A DNA stretch of 64,000 bases from Marinobacter sp. 2_MG-2023. GTDB lineage: Bacteria > Pseudomonadota > Gammaproteobacteria > Pseudomonadales > Oleiphilaceae. The stretch is taken from the NCBI RefSeq assembly GCF_030546935.1, contig NZ_JAUOPH010000004.1:248001-312000 (forward strand), written 5' to 3'. The position numbers and the translations under genes are program-made. The notes beneath the pieces were generated by a model. The model did no database searches. It was not told where the DNA came from and saw only the letters and a program-made list of their open reading frames with translations. Positions 9,332 through 18,289 of the stretch are shown piece by piece (position 1 is the stretch's first letter; every line of letters starts with the position of its first letter).

Positions 9332-10312
9332 TTAGCCGAGAACCTCTTGTATCTGGTTCAGCAGCTGCAGAGCGTCCTCATAAAAACGCGCCTGGCTGCC
9401 CTGCTCACGCAGATACTTACCAGTGGCTTCAAGGGCTTCTTCCTGCCGCCCCGTTTCATGAAGTGCTTCGCCATAGAAATAATAAAAATCCGGATCCAGC
9501 GGCACTTCAAGCTCTTCCAGGCGCTCGAAAGCCGGTAAAGCTTTCTCGTAATTTCTGGCTGCCAGAGCATCTCGCAAGGCAATCATATACTTATCCACCA
9601 GCACTTCTTTAGGCAGCGAGGCTTCTAGCACCCTTCTCCTCTCATCTGCAGCAACGGCCCGCCGATCAGATTCCACAACGGTGACCATCGTCTGACGTTC
9701 CGCGGGGGCAATCAGCACATGGGGAATGGTGTCGTAGACGGGTGCGCAGGTCTCCAGTGAAGGCTGATCAAGGCACGCCTTGACCAATTGCCGCTCTGCT
9801 TGAGGAAGGTAATCGTGGCGCGGCCTGGAGGGTTCAATTACAACACGACTGTACCAATGCAGATTGTCAAACCACTCCTGGAATTCATGTCTGGGGATCT
9901 CACCATAGGGACTCCAGATCCAGGGACCTACATTCTTAAAATAAAGCTCCTGGCCCTGGCGGATGGTAAACATCAGCTCATTCGACTCATGCCCTTCGAG
10001 CTGGGTTTTCAAGCGATAGCTACCCGGCAACAATGGCAGCCGAACGAGGCCTCGGTGTTGGGTTCCAACGGCAACGTCGTTGAGCCAGATAGTCACCGGC
10101 TCGGATTCGTACCCACCGAAAGGCACAGATATGGCTGCCACCTCGCTTAAATCTTCCGCCAACAACACGTCCCGCTGCTCTGTCGAAACCGGCTCATTTA
10201 ACACTGCGTTACTGGCACACCCGCTCGCAATAACAGACAACGTAAATACCAGCATAAGCTGCAGGCATCGCGTAATCACACAGCCAGGAACTACTGGAAA
10301 GAATCTCCACAT
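9332..10312 (-). CDS. Outer-envelope lipoprotein with PEGA/DUF2846-like domain and TPR-like C-terminus
   Basis: Predicted lipoprotein of 326 aa. The signal segment ends in lipobox VIASGC about 30 residues after the ATG at 10312. A beta-rich domain follows that resembles PEGA/DUF2846 modules (VTIWLNDVAVGTQHRGLVRL). The last 90 residues look like tetratricopeptide helices (YEKALPAFERLEELEVPLDP). Such combinations sit in the envelope and bind proteins or peptidoglycan, which is inferred here. It lies 62 bp downstream of the secreted unknown at 10375-11484 and probably shares its transcript. Confidence 0.72.
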   Translation of the reverse strand: MWRFFPVVPGCVITRCLQLMLVFTLSVIASGCASNAVLNEPVSTEQRDVLLAEDLSEVAAISVPFGGYESEPVTIWLNDVAVGTQHRGLVRLPLLPGSYRLKTQLEGHESNELMFTIRQGQELYFKNVGPWIWSPYGEIPRHEFQEWFDNLHWYSRVVIEPSRPRHDYLPQAERQLVKACLDQPSLETCAPVYDTIPHVLIAPAERQTMVTVVESDRRAVAADERRRVLEASLPKEVLVDKYMIALRDALAARNYEKALPAFERLEELEVPLDPDFYYFYGEALHETGRQEEALEATGKYLREQGSQARFYEDALQLLNQIQEVLG

Positions 10313-10374
10313 AATCGCTTCATCCGCGGTTTCTGATTTTGAAGTAATGCCAACTAAAAACCAGACGGCAGTGA

Positions 10375-11484
10375 TCAATGGAAGCTGAAAGTGCCCCCAC
10401 TCGCCGCACACAAATCTCTGACAGTAGCTGGATCCGTGCCTGGTGTGATGGTCACGGAAGTCCGGTTTTCAGATTCTATTCGGCAGGCAGGCCCTGAAAC
10501 AGGACACTGTGAGTGTATCTCGGCCCCCGCCTGGCGACACTGCGCCAGAAACTGATCATAGGTACTTTGGCTACCCAATGTGTATTCCACACACATAGAC
10601 TGACTCACCAGATTACAGGCCAAAGCATGGGCGCCAGGCACAGTTCGAGTACTGGATGAATGCCCGGTGCCTGAATGGCCGGTGCTCGCAGTATTTGAAG
10701 CAACCGCATTCCCCGCCTGTGCACGCATATTCCCCATGCCGTCGGTTCCAGCCGTACTGTCCTGAACCATAGCCCCGACAAAGGCCACCTGGTCTTCAAC
10801 ATCCAGTTCCGTCAGGCCGCCGGCAAGAGCACCCGCACCAAGTGCTGCCAACTTACCCCACTGAAACGAACTGCTGTCATTGTCTGGCTGTCGCGCCTGG
10901 GCAACGCGCCTTTGATGCTCCTTTTCTGCATCAGCGATAAGCGTGTCAGCCTGTGCGTCATAAAGCCTGAGGGTTTCACGCCGCCGATCGAGAGCTGTGA
11001 TCGCAACCCGGGCCTCTTCGATAGTCGGTGGTGTCATATCCAACAATGAGACTTGCTTCTGCAACTTATTGCATTGATCTAGCCGCTGGTCTTCAAGCCG
11101 GAGGATGTCGCTCTTGATTGCGCCGTAGGAATTATCGTAGCAACCGGCTCGCTCCGAGGAGCAACTGCAAAGAAGGTCGAGCGATTGTTTCTTGCGCTCA
11201 AGCTCAACATGGGCGTTCTCTAGCGCAATGCGATCCCGTTGGAGCGGAATATCGCTCAGGCGAATGCCTGTTTCGCTGGAGCGTTCACGTTCATCGTCGT
11301 CGGGAGTAGCAGCGGATAGCGGGGCTGGCTGTGCTGTTGTCGAATCATCACGCAGGTCGGCAAGGCTGAATTTACTGCTACCAGTTGGCGGCGTAGCCGC
11401 TGAAGATTGAAGCGAGTCCGTTTGTGCACGAGCCAAACCAGCCAGGGCAAAAAACAACGTCAGAAGCAAAACAATAGGCTTCAT
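10375..11484 (-). CDS. Secreted hypothetical protein with coiled-coil middle
   Basis: Protein of 369 aa with a clear Sec signal peptide (MKPIVLLLTLFFALAGLARA) when started at the ATG at 11484. A low-complexity Ser/Ala/Asp segment is followed by a helical, probably coiled-coil region (ALENAHVELERKKQSLDLLC) and a Gly/Ser/Thr-rich linker. The cysteine-containing C-terminus (CNLVSQSMCVEY, CRQAGAEIHSQCPVSG) suggests disulfides. I do not recognise a family. It precedes the lipoprotein at 9332-10312, so the two may act together in the periplasm. Confidence 0.65.
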   Translation of the reverse strand: MKPIVLLLTLFFALAGLARAQTDSLQSSAATPPTGSSKFSLADLRDDSTTAQPAPLSAATPDDDERERSSETGIRLSDIPLQRDRIALENAHVELERKKQSLDLLCSCSSERAGCYDNSYGAIKSDILRLEDQRLDQCNKLQKQVSLLDMTPPTIEEARVAITALDRRRETLRLYDAQADTLIADAEKEHQRRVAQARQPDNDSSSFQWGKLAALGAGALAGGLTELDVEDQVAFVGAMVQDSTAGTDGMGNMRAQAGNAVASNTASTGHSGTGHSSSTRTVPGAHALACNLVSQSMCVEYTLGSQSTYDQFLAQCRQAGAEIHSQCPVSGPACRIESENRTSVTITPGTDPATVRDLCAASGGTFSFH

Positions 11485-11696
11485 GAACTCATCTGTACCT
11501 GTATTAAACTCACACACATCAAAATCAGTTTAAATACTTCTCACGAATTTTCCAGACTGGCTAGAGCATTTTTTCATCAAATCCGTGAAAAGTGACACGT
11601 CTGGATGTGGGCGTCTCGGTTTCCCGCACTTTTATTTTGACCAAAGCGCCCCATATATTAGTTAACTTCAGAACCTTCATACCCTAGGACACCACA

Positions 11697-12194
11697 ATGA
11701 ACGCTATTCTCAAAAAGTTTCTCTTTGTTTCGAGCATTTATCTGCTAGCACCCTCTGCTGGTGCTTTCAGCTTGGATAGCGCTCTGTCCAGCGGAACAGC
11801 AGCACTCACCTCAGCAACAGAAGTCAACGGCGAAGCCCAACAACTGATGGGTCAGCTTGAAGAACAGCTCGGTGTTACCGAAGCTCAAGCCGCAGGTGGC
11901 ACAGGTGCACTACTGCAACTGGCCCAAAGTGAGCTAGGCGCCAACACTATGAGCTCTCTCACCAGCCAGGCCTCAGGCCTGTCCAGCCTTCTAGGCGGCG
12001 GCAATAGCCTGACGGAAAGCATGCTCTCCAACATTTCATCCATGAGCGGGGTCGAGTCGGCCTTTTCTGCACTGGGCATGGACAGTTCCATGATTCAGCA
12101 GTTCGTGCCAATCGTGATGAGTTTCCTGGGAGACCAGGGCGTTGGTTCTTCTCTGCTAGGCCAGTTACAGGGCCTGTGGACACCTGCCAGTTAA
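11697..12194 (+). CDS. DUF2780-family secreted protein (VcgC/VcgE type)
   Basis: Exported protein of 165 aa with signal peptide MNAILKKFLFVSSIYLLAPSAGAF. The mature part is Ser/Gly/Leu-rich with repeated helices (QLGVTEAQAAGGTGALLQLA, FSALGMDSSMIQQFVPIVMS), the pattern of DUF2780, earlier called VcgC/VcgE in Vibrio. Biochemical function is not established. It is divergent from the secreted unknown at 10375-11484. Confidence 0.8.
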   Translation: MNAILKKFLFVSSIYLLAPSAGAFSLDSALSSGTAALTSATEVNGEAQQLMGQLEEQLGVTEAQAAGGTGALLQLAQSELGANTMSSLTSQASGLSSLLGGGNSLTESMLSNISSMSGVESAFSALGMDSSMIQQFVPIVMSFLGDQGVGSSLLGQLQGLWTPAS

Positions 12195-12298
12195 GAGCAA
12201 GGCTTACAGAAGCTACAATGCTGCGCCACGTTCAACATTGACGGATCGCCCTGCGGCATGCATGAATGTAAAGCATACCAATGGGCGGAGGAACAAGC

Positions 12299-12496
12299 AT
12301 GAAGTGGATCATCCTGATCATTATTGGCGCAGCACTAGCTTTCTGGCTATATCAGGGCCGTCGCAAGAACAACGTTGAAGACCCTGACATGAAAACCTTC
12401 GAAGAAAAGGACTACTACCTCCGGCCAGGTGACGACTCATCCGGTGAGCGTTTATCCGATGACAATTCCTCCGACGACAAAAACCCGCGTCACTGA
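12299..12496 (+). CDS. Small single-pass membrane protein
   Basis: Protein of 65 aa. One N-terminal transmembrane helix (WIILIIIGAALAFWLY) is followed by a basic patch and a strongly acidic hydrophilic tail rich in Asp and Ser. The ATG at 12299 follows GGAGGAACAAGC, an ideal ribosome site, so this is very likely translated although short. No family was recognised. It converges on the YqeY gene with a shared terminator. Confidence 0.65.
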   Translation: MKWIILIIIGAALAFWLYQGRRKNNVEDPDMKTFEEKDYYLRPGDDSSGERLSDDNSSDDKNPRH

Positions 12497-12528
12497 ATTG
12501 CTACCTGCCAGCTCCATACAGATATCAA

Positions 12529-12544
12529 GCGGGCATTAGCCCGC
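12529..12544. terminator. Hairpin between convergent genes
   Basis: GCGGGC-ATTA-GCCCGC forms a 6-bp GC stem with a 4-nt loop and overlaps the YqeY stop codon. It sits between convergent genes. The flanking T-tract is weak, so it may be a partial terminator. Confidence 0.45.
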
Positions 12545-12991
12545 CAATGCGGCTCGCACCTTCTTACCCAGATGGCCCATTTCCACCCGGCCAAGCACCT
12601 GTGGACGTAGCTCATTCATCACGCGCCCCATGTCCTGCATTCCCTGGGCGTCGGTTGAGCTGATTGCCGCACTAATCAGGTTGTCCAGTTCATCCTCCGT
12701 AAGAGCTGCAGGCATGAACTCTTCAATAATCACCATTTCCGCCCGCTCAGTATCACCCAGCTCCTGACGACCAGCATCGTCATATTGGCGGGCAGAATCG
12801 CGGCGTTGCTTGAGCATTTTATCCAGCACTTTCAGAACGTCTTCGTCACCCAGCTCGCGGCGCTCATCAATTTCAATCTGCTTGATCGCGGCCTGCGCCG
12901 TACGAAGAGTGACAAGCCGAAGTTTCTCCCGGTTCCGCATCGCAGTTTTAACCGCACTGCTCAATTGTTCCTTGAGTGATAATTCCGCCAT
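12536..12991 (-). CDS. GatB/YqeY domain-containing protein
   Basis: Cytosolic helical protein of 151 aa in the YqeY family, whose fold matches the tail domain of the GatB amidotransferase subunit. It begins LKEQLSSAVKTAMRNREKLRLV and carries the conserved stretch RRDSARQYDDAGRQELGDTE. AGGAG precedes the ATG at 7 nt spacing. YqeY proteins often sit near rpsU and dnaG, which is not the case here. The exact role is unknown; tRNA-related chemistry is inferred from the domain. Confidence 0.88.
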   Translation of the reverse strand: MAELSLKEQLSSAVKTAMRNREKLRLVTLRTAQAAIKQIEIDERRELGDEDVLKVLDKMLKQRRDSARQYDDAGRQELGDTERAEMVIIEEFMPAALTEDELDNLISAAISSTDAQGMQDMGRVMNELRPQVLGRVEMGHLGKKVRAALAG

Positions 12992-13021
12992 TGTTGAGCT
13001 CCTGTTCCAATAGTTAAGAGA

Positions 13022-13141
13022 ATGAACTTCGCAATAATCAAAGAGACGAGTGTAGCGAAAGGATACTACACACCGAACGCTGCTGAACGGGACATGCTGA
13101 AGAAAGAGACAGTTAAAAAACGAAGGCTACGCCCGTGGTAA
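13022..13141 (+). CDS. Possible 39-aa basic small protein
   Basis: Short reading frame from ATG 13022 with a hydrophilic Lys/Glu-rich product (for example GYYTPNAAERDMLKKETVKK). It lies in the gap between two minus-strand genes and overlaps the end of the DUF4112 gene by about 29 bp. AAGAG abuts the start too closely for a normal ribosome site. The composition looks protein-like, but chance cannot be excluded. Confidence 0.22.
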   Translation: MNFAIIKETSVAKGYYTPNAAERDMLKKETVKKRRLRPW

Positions 13142-13568
13142 TAACACCAAACAGAATGGACAATCCGATCAGGGTTTTCCAGGGAAAAGGTGGCGGGGGC
13201 GGCTCCACCGTTAGCTGCTCTTCCAGATAGTTTCTCAGCAACCGGGTATTACGAGTATTGGCCTTATAAATCGCATCAAAGGCATCCCCGACTAAAGGCA
13301 ACAGACCACCAACAAAATCGATACCCATATTGCGCAGCATGCGCAGCTTTACATCCTTACTGGCTCCGGCACGCTGGGCCTCCACCAACACATAACTTGC
13401 CAGCACCAGGCCTGCAGCATCGCCTACCACCGGCAACAATCCAATAACAGCCTCTGCCCCGATCTGGACTCGAGTGAAAGGAATACCAATACTGCTGTCA
13501 GTAAAGCGGCTGAACTTGTCCAGCCTCGCAAGAATCGCCCTCTGACGGGCTTCGGTAGGTTTGGCCAT
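13113..13568 (-). CDS. DUF4112-family membrane protein
   Basis: Protein of 151 aa. Two related hydrophobic hairpins carry the DUF4112 signature (GAEAVIGLLPVVGDAAGLVL and GIDFVGGLLPLVGDAFDAIY). A proline-rich linker (VEPPPPPFPWK) precedes a C-terminal helix (LIGLSILFGVITTGVAFVF). It is probably an inner-membrane protein of unknown function. The nearest same-strand gene is the large GGDEF/EAL gene, but that gene is upstream and independent. Confidence 0.85.
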   Translation of the reverse strand: MAKPTEARQRAILARLDKFSRFTDSSIGIPFTRVQIGAEAVIGLLPVVGDAAGLVLASYVLVEAQRAGASKDVKLRMLRNMGIDFVGGLLPLVGDAFDAIYKANTRNTRLLRNYLEEQLTVEPPPPPFPWKTLIGLSILFGVITTGVAFVF

Positions 13569-13609
13569 AGAACATCCAGAAAGTCAGAAACCCGATATCG
13601 ACTATTCTA

Positions 13610-16444
13610 TCAGCGTGGGGTTGCTGTCGTCCTCACCAATACGGGTGATGGCTTGCCAATATGGTAGCCTTGCGCGAAATCAACGCCCAGCTCCCGTAAC
13701 TTAAGCAGCGTCACTTCATCTTCGACAAATTCCGCAATCGTCTGCATCCCGAATGCATTAACCATGTTGGTGAGACTTTCAACAAACACCTGATTATCCG
13801 GATTCTTGTCCAAATCCAGAATGTAAGAGCCATCGAGCTTAACGTAACTCAAGGGCAGCTTCTTGAGATAGCTGAATGATGAGAAACCCACGCCGAAATC
13901 GTCCAGGGCAATCATGACACCCGTAGCGTTGATTTCCTCCAGGTTCGACAGAACCATCTGGAAGTTTTCTATATAGGCGGTTTCTGTCAGCTCCAGAATC
14001 AGCTGCCCGGGGCTTATTTGATATTTTCGAATCAGGTCAGTCAATATCCTGGGTAGATCCGCCGTCTGAAGCGTTGGCGCCGACACATTGACAGCAAAAC
14101 ACGTGGCACCCCCTTCAGCATTCTCAGCAGCCAATCTCCGGATGGCGCTTTCCAGCACCCAGGTATCAACCAATCGGATCAGTCCCATACGCTCTGCTGC
14201 GGGGATGAATTCGCTGGGAAAAACCGGAGCGCCATAGCTGTCCTTCAATCGCAGCAGGACCTCGTGGTGACTGATCCTGTTCTCCTCAAGAAACAGAATC
14301 GGCTGAAAATGCAGCTCGAACAGACCGTCTTCGGCCAAGGCGCGCTTCAACAACGCCGTCAGAGCGTGGTCGCGGCGCAGCCCCTCCAGATTATTGTCTG
14401 CGGGGTCAAAGATTTGCCATTGGTTGACGCCTTTTTTCTTGGCCTGGTACATCGCCATGTCTGCATGCACCACCAGTTCCTGCTCGGTGGTACCGTGATC
14501 TGGAATCAAGGCGGCACCAATACTGACACTGTACTCGGCGGTCCGCCCCTCGGCCGGGATCAGAACTTCGCCGTTGAGCTGAGTCGAGAGTTTAACGAGC
14601 ACAGCCTGAAGCTGAGCCGGGGTAACTCCTGGCAGGATAACGGTAAATTCATCCCCTGCCAGCCGGCTGATGGAGTCGCTGGCTCGTACACTCGCGGTCA
14701 GTGAATTCGCGATCTGAATCAGAACGCTGTCACCGACCGCATGGCCATAAAGATCATTAATCTGCTTGAACCGATTAATGTCGATGAAGACGATGGCACC
14801 CGCGGTCCCGGCTTCGAGAGCGCTGGCCAAATCATGCTGAAAGGCCCGACGGTTTCCTATACATGTTAAAGGGTCGTTATTTGCCAGCCATTCCAGTGCT
14901 TGTTCATCACGTTTCCGCTGGGTCAGATCTACGCCCGTAGCAAGGACGACGGATTGCCCGTTTTCATTTTCGACCAGAGAGCAGGTCCAGTCTGCGAAGA
15001 CGGTGTGTCCCTGATCGTTCGTGAACTTTGCATCGAACTGAATGGCGTCAAGCTTACCGTTTTGCAGGAGGGCGATTTTGCTTGTGTAGTCCGCATAGAC
15101 AGCGTCTGATTTAAAGATCTCCCTAAAGCTTGTCAGCGGTTTGTTGAACTCCCTCTCAAATCTCGTATTCGTAGTCAGAATATCGCCATTCATGGTGTGG
15201 GTCGCAATAAACAGGTGCGAACTGTCAATCAGGCGCTCAAGGAAAGCTCGGGAACGGGAAATGATGGCGATCTGGCTTTTGAGCGAATGGTTTTTCTGCT
15301 CAACTTCGGTATGCAAGGTGTTCAGTTCCTGGGTGACAAAACGGGTACTTTTCTCAAGCAGGGTGAGCTCGTCACTGAGGTAGCCCCGATGCCCCTGTAT
15401 TTTCTTCTGTGCTTGCTCATATTCATGCTTTGGCAATAAGTTTAGCGCCTCGACAACTGCGATCAGGCGTCGCAGAGGGCTTAGTATCAGCATGACAAGA
15501 AGGACTTCAGCAATGACCAGCGCCAGCACCCCTATCAACAGACTGGTTTTTACGGAATTGACGAGATTGTTGTATTGCCAGGTGTCGTCAATGATTGCTA
15601 CGAAGTGCGGCGCAGTGCCCATAGTTTTGAAGCGGGTCAGATCAAGCGTGTTGAAAAGCACTCGTCGTGATTCATGAACAAAGGCCTGGCCACTGCGAAG
15701 GATGCTGAATGGTGCTATTGCTTCAACGGCCTTGAGCTGAGCAAAGGTTTGTGAAAAATTACTGGCCGCCCATACTCTTTTGTTCCAATTGCCAAGCGAG
15801 CGTTCATTCCCTGTATCGGCATTGTCTGCGGCCAGGCCGTCAAGAATAATGGCCAAATCGTCTGTGGATATCTGCTGAAAATGCTGGATTACGTCGGCAA
15901 TATTCTGACCCACTACCATCACAGCTTCGGAGCCATCTTGCAGCACAAAGGGCTCGATGACGAACTGGGAGCAGCCAAAACCACAGTACAGGAAAGATTG
16001 AGGCGTTCCTGGCTCTCTCGCCTGCACAAGCTGATCAATTGCCTGGCCCAAGCCGGCCGGATCACGAAAAAAAACCAGATTCATTGCAGAGCCCAGTCGA
16101 TTTCCCTGTGCCGAATAGACCGCAAGGTAATCAAGTCCGGTATTAAGGTTGAGCTTAAACCACTCGCGCTGGAGGAATTGGTTCATTTCCGCCTGCGGAT
16201 TACTCTCATCCGCAGCTTGAATCTGCGGTGTTTCAGCGATCAGCTGGGCTAGTTGGGACAGGCGAAGGGCACTCTCCTCCAGCTGGCGATCAATTACGCG
16301 CTCCTGCTGCAGGTGTATATCTGTCACCCGGTTTTCATAGTAATCGAACGTTTTGAAAACGTGCTGCGCGACCCAGGCAGCAGTAATCACAACCAATACC
16401 AGGCTGAGAAATACAACCGCCTTCCACTTGATGCTGACAAACAT
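13610..16444 (-). CDS. Membrane sensor GGDEF/EAL protein (PAS-containing), third gene of the SBP-barrel operon
   Basis: Cyclic-di-GMP enzyme of 944 aa. A first membrane helix (residues about 8-28), a periplasmic sensor of roughly 270 residues, a second helix (near 300-322), a PAS domain, then GGDEF and EAL. The cyclase signature is AGDEF with an intact RxxD inhibitory site (RASD) five residues earlier. The EAL part has EVL in place of EAL but keeps DDFG, the catalytic Lys in VKLDGSYI and a Glu-rich AEFVEDE loop, so phosphodiesterase activity is likely. It starts 18 bp after the barrel-protein stop at 16463. The genetic link suggests that its periplasmic domain reads the state of the PstS-like protein. 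Confidence 0.9.
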   Translation of the reverse strand: MFVSIKWKAVVFLSLVLVVITAAWVAQHVFKTFDYYENRVTDIHLQQERVIDRQLEESALRLSQLAQLIAETPQIQAADESNPQAEMNQFLQREWFKLNLNTGLDYLAVYSAQGNRLGSAMNLVFFRDPAGLGQAIDQLVQAREPGTPQSFLYCGFGCSQFVIEPFVLQDGSEAVMVVGQNIADVIQHFQQISTDDLAIILDGLAADNADTGNERSLGNWNKRVWAASNFSQTFAQLKAVEAIAPFSILRSGQAFVHESRRVLFNTLDLTRFKTMGTAPHFVAIIDDTWQYNNLVNSVKTSLLIGVLALVIAEVLLVMLILSPLRRLIAVVEALNLLPKHEYEQAQKKIQGHRGYLSDELTLLEKSTRFVTQELNTLHTEVEQKNHSLKSQIAIISRSRAFLERLIDSSHLFIATHTMNGDILTTNTRFEREFNKPLTSFREIFKSDAVYADYTSKIALLQNGKLDAIQFDAKFTNDQGHTVFADWTCSLVENENGQSVVLATGVDLTQRKRDEQALEWLANNDPLTCIGNRRAFQHDLASALEAGTAGAIVFIDINRFKQINDLYGHAVGDSVLIQIANSLTASVRASDSISRLAGDEFTVILPGVTPAQLQAVLVKLSTQLNGEVLIPAEGRTAEYSVSIGAALIPDHGTTEQELVVHADMAMYQAKKKGVNQWQIFDPADNNLEGLRRDHALTALLKRALAEDGLFELHFQPILFLEENRISHHEVLLRLKDSYGAPVFPSEFIPAAERMGLIRLVDTWVLESAIRRLAAENAEGGATCFAVNVSAPTLQTADLPRILTDLIRKYQISPGQLILELTETAYIENFQMVLSNLEEINATGVMIALDDFGVGFSSFSYLKKLPLSYVKLDGSYILDLDKNPDNQVFVESLTNMVNAFGMQTIAEFVEDEVTLLKLRELGVDFAQGYHIGKPSPVLVRTTATPR

Positions 16445-16462
16445 CGCTGTGCGCCCGCGCCG

Positions 16463-17719
16463 CTAAAACTGAAAGGTCAGCGAGATGACATAATAATTCC
16501 AGTATTTACTGACGTTATAATCTTCTATGCCACTGTAGCTGGGCAGCCATGCTGTGCCCTCATTGAAGCTGGCCTGTCCGGTGACTGTCCATCGAGGGTA
16601 GAACATCCACTTGCCACCCAAGCTCCAGCCCTTGCCAAATCCCCGGTATGGATCGTTCGGCGACAACAGGTTGCCGCCCGAACGGTCGTCCTTATTGAGG
16701 TACAGCTCTTCATAACGGACAAACCAAGAGGTGGCAAGCGTCGGCAGCCACTCAACCTGAAGATAATAAGCTTCGGTGGTGTTGCTCCTGTCGCTTTCCA
16801 CTCCTGCGATCTGAAGTTCGAGGTCGCTGAACAGGTTCATATACTCCGCCGTGATCACCCAGTCGCGGTAGCTGTACTGAGCCGAGAGGATGGCAAACAA
16901 GACATCAACTCTCGTGCCCGTGACATAGTTTTGTGCGTTCATGGCAATATCTGCCGGTCCTGCCGCAAACAACGCCATTTGAGCATTGGAAACACTCTGG
17001 GGGTTGTCCAGATCCACACCCGAGTCCAGCAAACTGAAGCCGAGCTTGAGGCTCCTCTGGGCTGCCGGCACGAAATTCAGATTCAGCCCATAAAGAGACA
17101 TATCGTTAAACTCACCCTCACTTACCGGGCGGCCGAAGATATAATACTCAAGGCGCTCACTTTCAACGCTTTTTCGACCGGCGAAGACCTCCCAGTTCAG
17201 CTGGTTACCCTGAAACAACCGAGAACCATAAAGATTAATGCCATCGGTAGACAGAATGCTGTCTCGTAAAGAGTCGAAATAGATTGAGTCTGGCACATTA
17301 AAACCGGGCCGGGCAGAAGGTATATCCCGAGTGGCATTATAAAAGCCTACGTTGTTCTTTACCCGGCCGAGACGAACACCGGCGGTCGTACCCATATCAC
17401 TGTAGAAAAGGTAATCCGCCAGCAGAAAGTCAATCCGCAAATCACCATCATCGCTTTCGTCTCGTTGCCGGCTGATCACTTGCCCCGCCAATCGAAACTC
17501 CGGAGATACTTCAGTAAAACCGGTTATGCCGATTTCACGGAACTTGAAAGAACCGTCAAGGGAATCGGTACCTGCATATGGATTATCCGGACTGTACAGG
17601 TACGCCTGACTCACGAACCCATGGAGCTCTGATGAGCTTCCCAGCTCAAGTGCGGTTGCCGGTGCCATCATTACTGCAGCAATAATGCCCAGAATCACCG
17701 AGGAGAACTTGCTCATCAT
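16463..17719 (-). CDS. Outer-membrane beta-barrel (porin-like) protein
   Basis: Exported protein of 418 aa with signal peptide MMSKFSSVILGIIAAVMMAPATA. The rest alternates aromatic and hydrophobic residues as in transmembrane beta strands and ends in an aromatic C-terminus (YYVISLTFQF), the outer-membrane insertion signal. Conserved-looking pieces include RLGRVKNNVGFYNATRD. The start ATG overlaps the stop of the PstS-like gene (ATGA), and the GGDEF/EAL gene follows after 18 bp, so all three are one operon. The transported or sensed solute is unknown. Confidence 0.82.
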   Translation of the reverse strand: MMSKFSSVILGIIAAVMMAPATALELGSSSELHGFVSQAYLYSPDNPYAGTDSLDGSFKFREIGITGFTEVSPEFRLAGQVISRQRDESDDGDLRIDFLLADYLFYSDMGTTAGVRLGRVKNNVGFYNATRDIPSARPGFNVPDSIYFDSLRDSILSTDGINLYGSRLFQGNQLNWEVFAGRKSVESERLEYYIFGRPVSEGEFNDMSLYGLNLNFVPAAQRSLKLGFSLLDSGVDLDNPQSVSNAQMALFAAGPADIAMNAQNYVTGTRVDVLFAILSAQYSYRDWVITAEYMNLFSDLELQIAGVESDRSNTTEAYYLQVEWLPTLATSWFVRYEELYLNKDDRSGGNLLSPNDPYRGFGKGWSLGGKWMFYPRWTVTGQASFNEGTAWLPSYSGIEDYNVSKYWNYYVISLTFQF

Positions 17720-18174
17720 TCCTTATCTCCCAGGGTCACAATACTTCCCGTCGGGTAGTCTGCGGAGGTATACCCAATTGCACCGGGTGTGCTTCGAATC
17801 ATTTCAACCATCTCAGCCTGAGAATTGACAACGGCTGGTGCTTTGCCTGTTCCGGTGAAAAGCATCCGGTTCCAGATGCGGTCGAGTTGGTGGGTTTGAA
17901 TATGCAGCCGATTAATGACGAACTCGCGGTGAAGTTCATTCTCGCTAGGTAACGTGAAGACTTCGATCGCGAGGCCGTTTGGCCACTTTCGGATTTGCAT
18001 GGCAAAGATCTGGCTCAGGTGGGAGGAGTCCAGCGAGGTGATGCCTGCATCGTCGTTGACTATGACTTTCGGGGCCGAAAGTAGCGGTTGGGTAAGAGAA
18101 AACAGCGCGATGAACACTAGCGCGCTGAATCCTTTTCTCAAGTAACCGCAGTTAGCTCTATCCATAAGACCCAT
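17716..18174 (-). CDS. PstS-like periplasmic substrate-binding protein, small form
   Basis: Exported protein of 152 aa with signal region FSALVFIALFSLTQPLLSA. It matches the short PBP-like proteins usually named phosphate ABC transporter substrate-binding protein, with motifs LSQIFAMQIRKWPNG and GAIGYTSADYPTG. At about half the length of true PstS and without a permease nearby, it is more likely a sensor or ligand-presenting component. It is the first gene of the operon with the barrel protein and the GGDEF/EAL protein. The start could also be the ATG three codons later. Confidence 0.78.
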   Translation of the reverse strand: MGLMDRANCGYLRKGFSALVFIALFSLTQPLLSAPKVIVNDDAGITSLDSSHLSQIFAMQIRKWPNGLAIEVFTLPSENELHREFVINRLHIQTHQLDRIWNRMLFTGTGKAPAVVNSQAEMVEMIRSTPGAIGYTSADYPTGSIVTLGDKE

Positions 18175-18289
18175 TTATTTTTTGTGCACTTGAGAAGGCA
18201 ACTTCAAGCAACAGCTTTAGCAAAAACTCCTTTGTAGTGAATGCTAACCGAATTCATGACCAAAAGTTAATCCTTAATGTAGTAAAGTG

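Noticed and set aside
16253..17269. Long plus-strand open frame opposite the barrel gene
   Set aside because: It lies antisense to the barrel protein, its product has no signal or motif, and it has no ribosome site; it is a shadow of the real gene.
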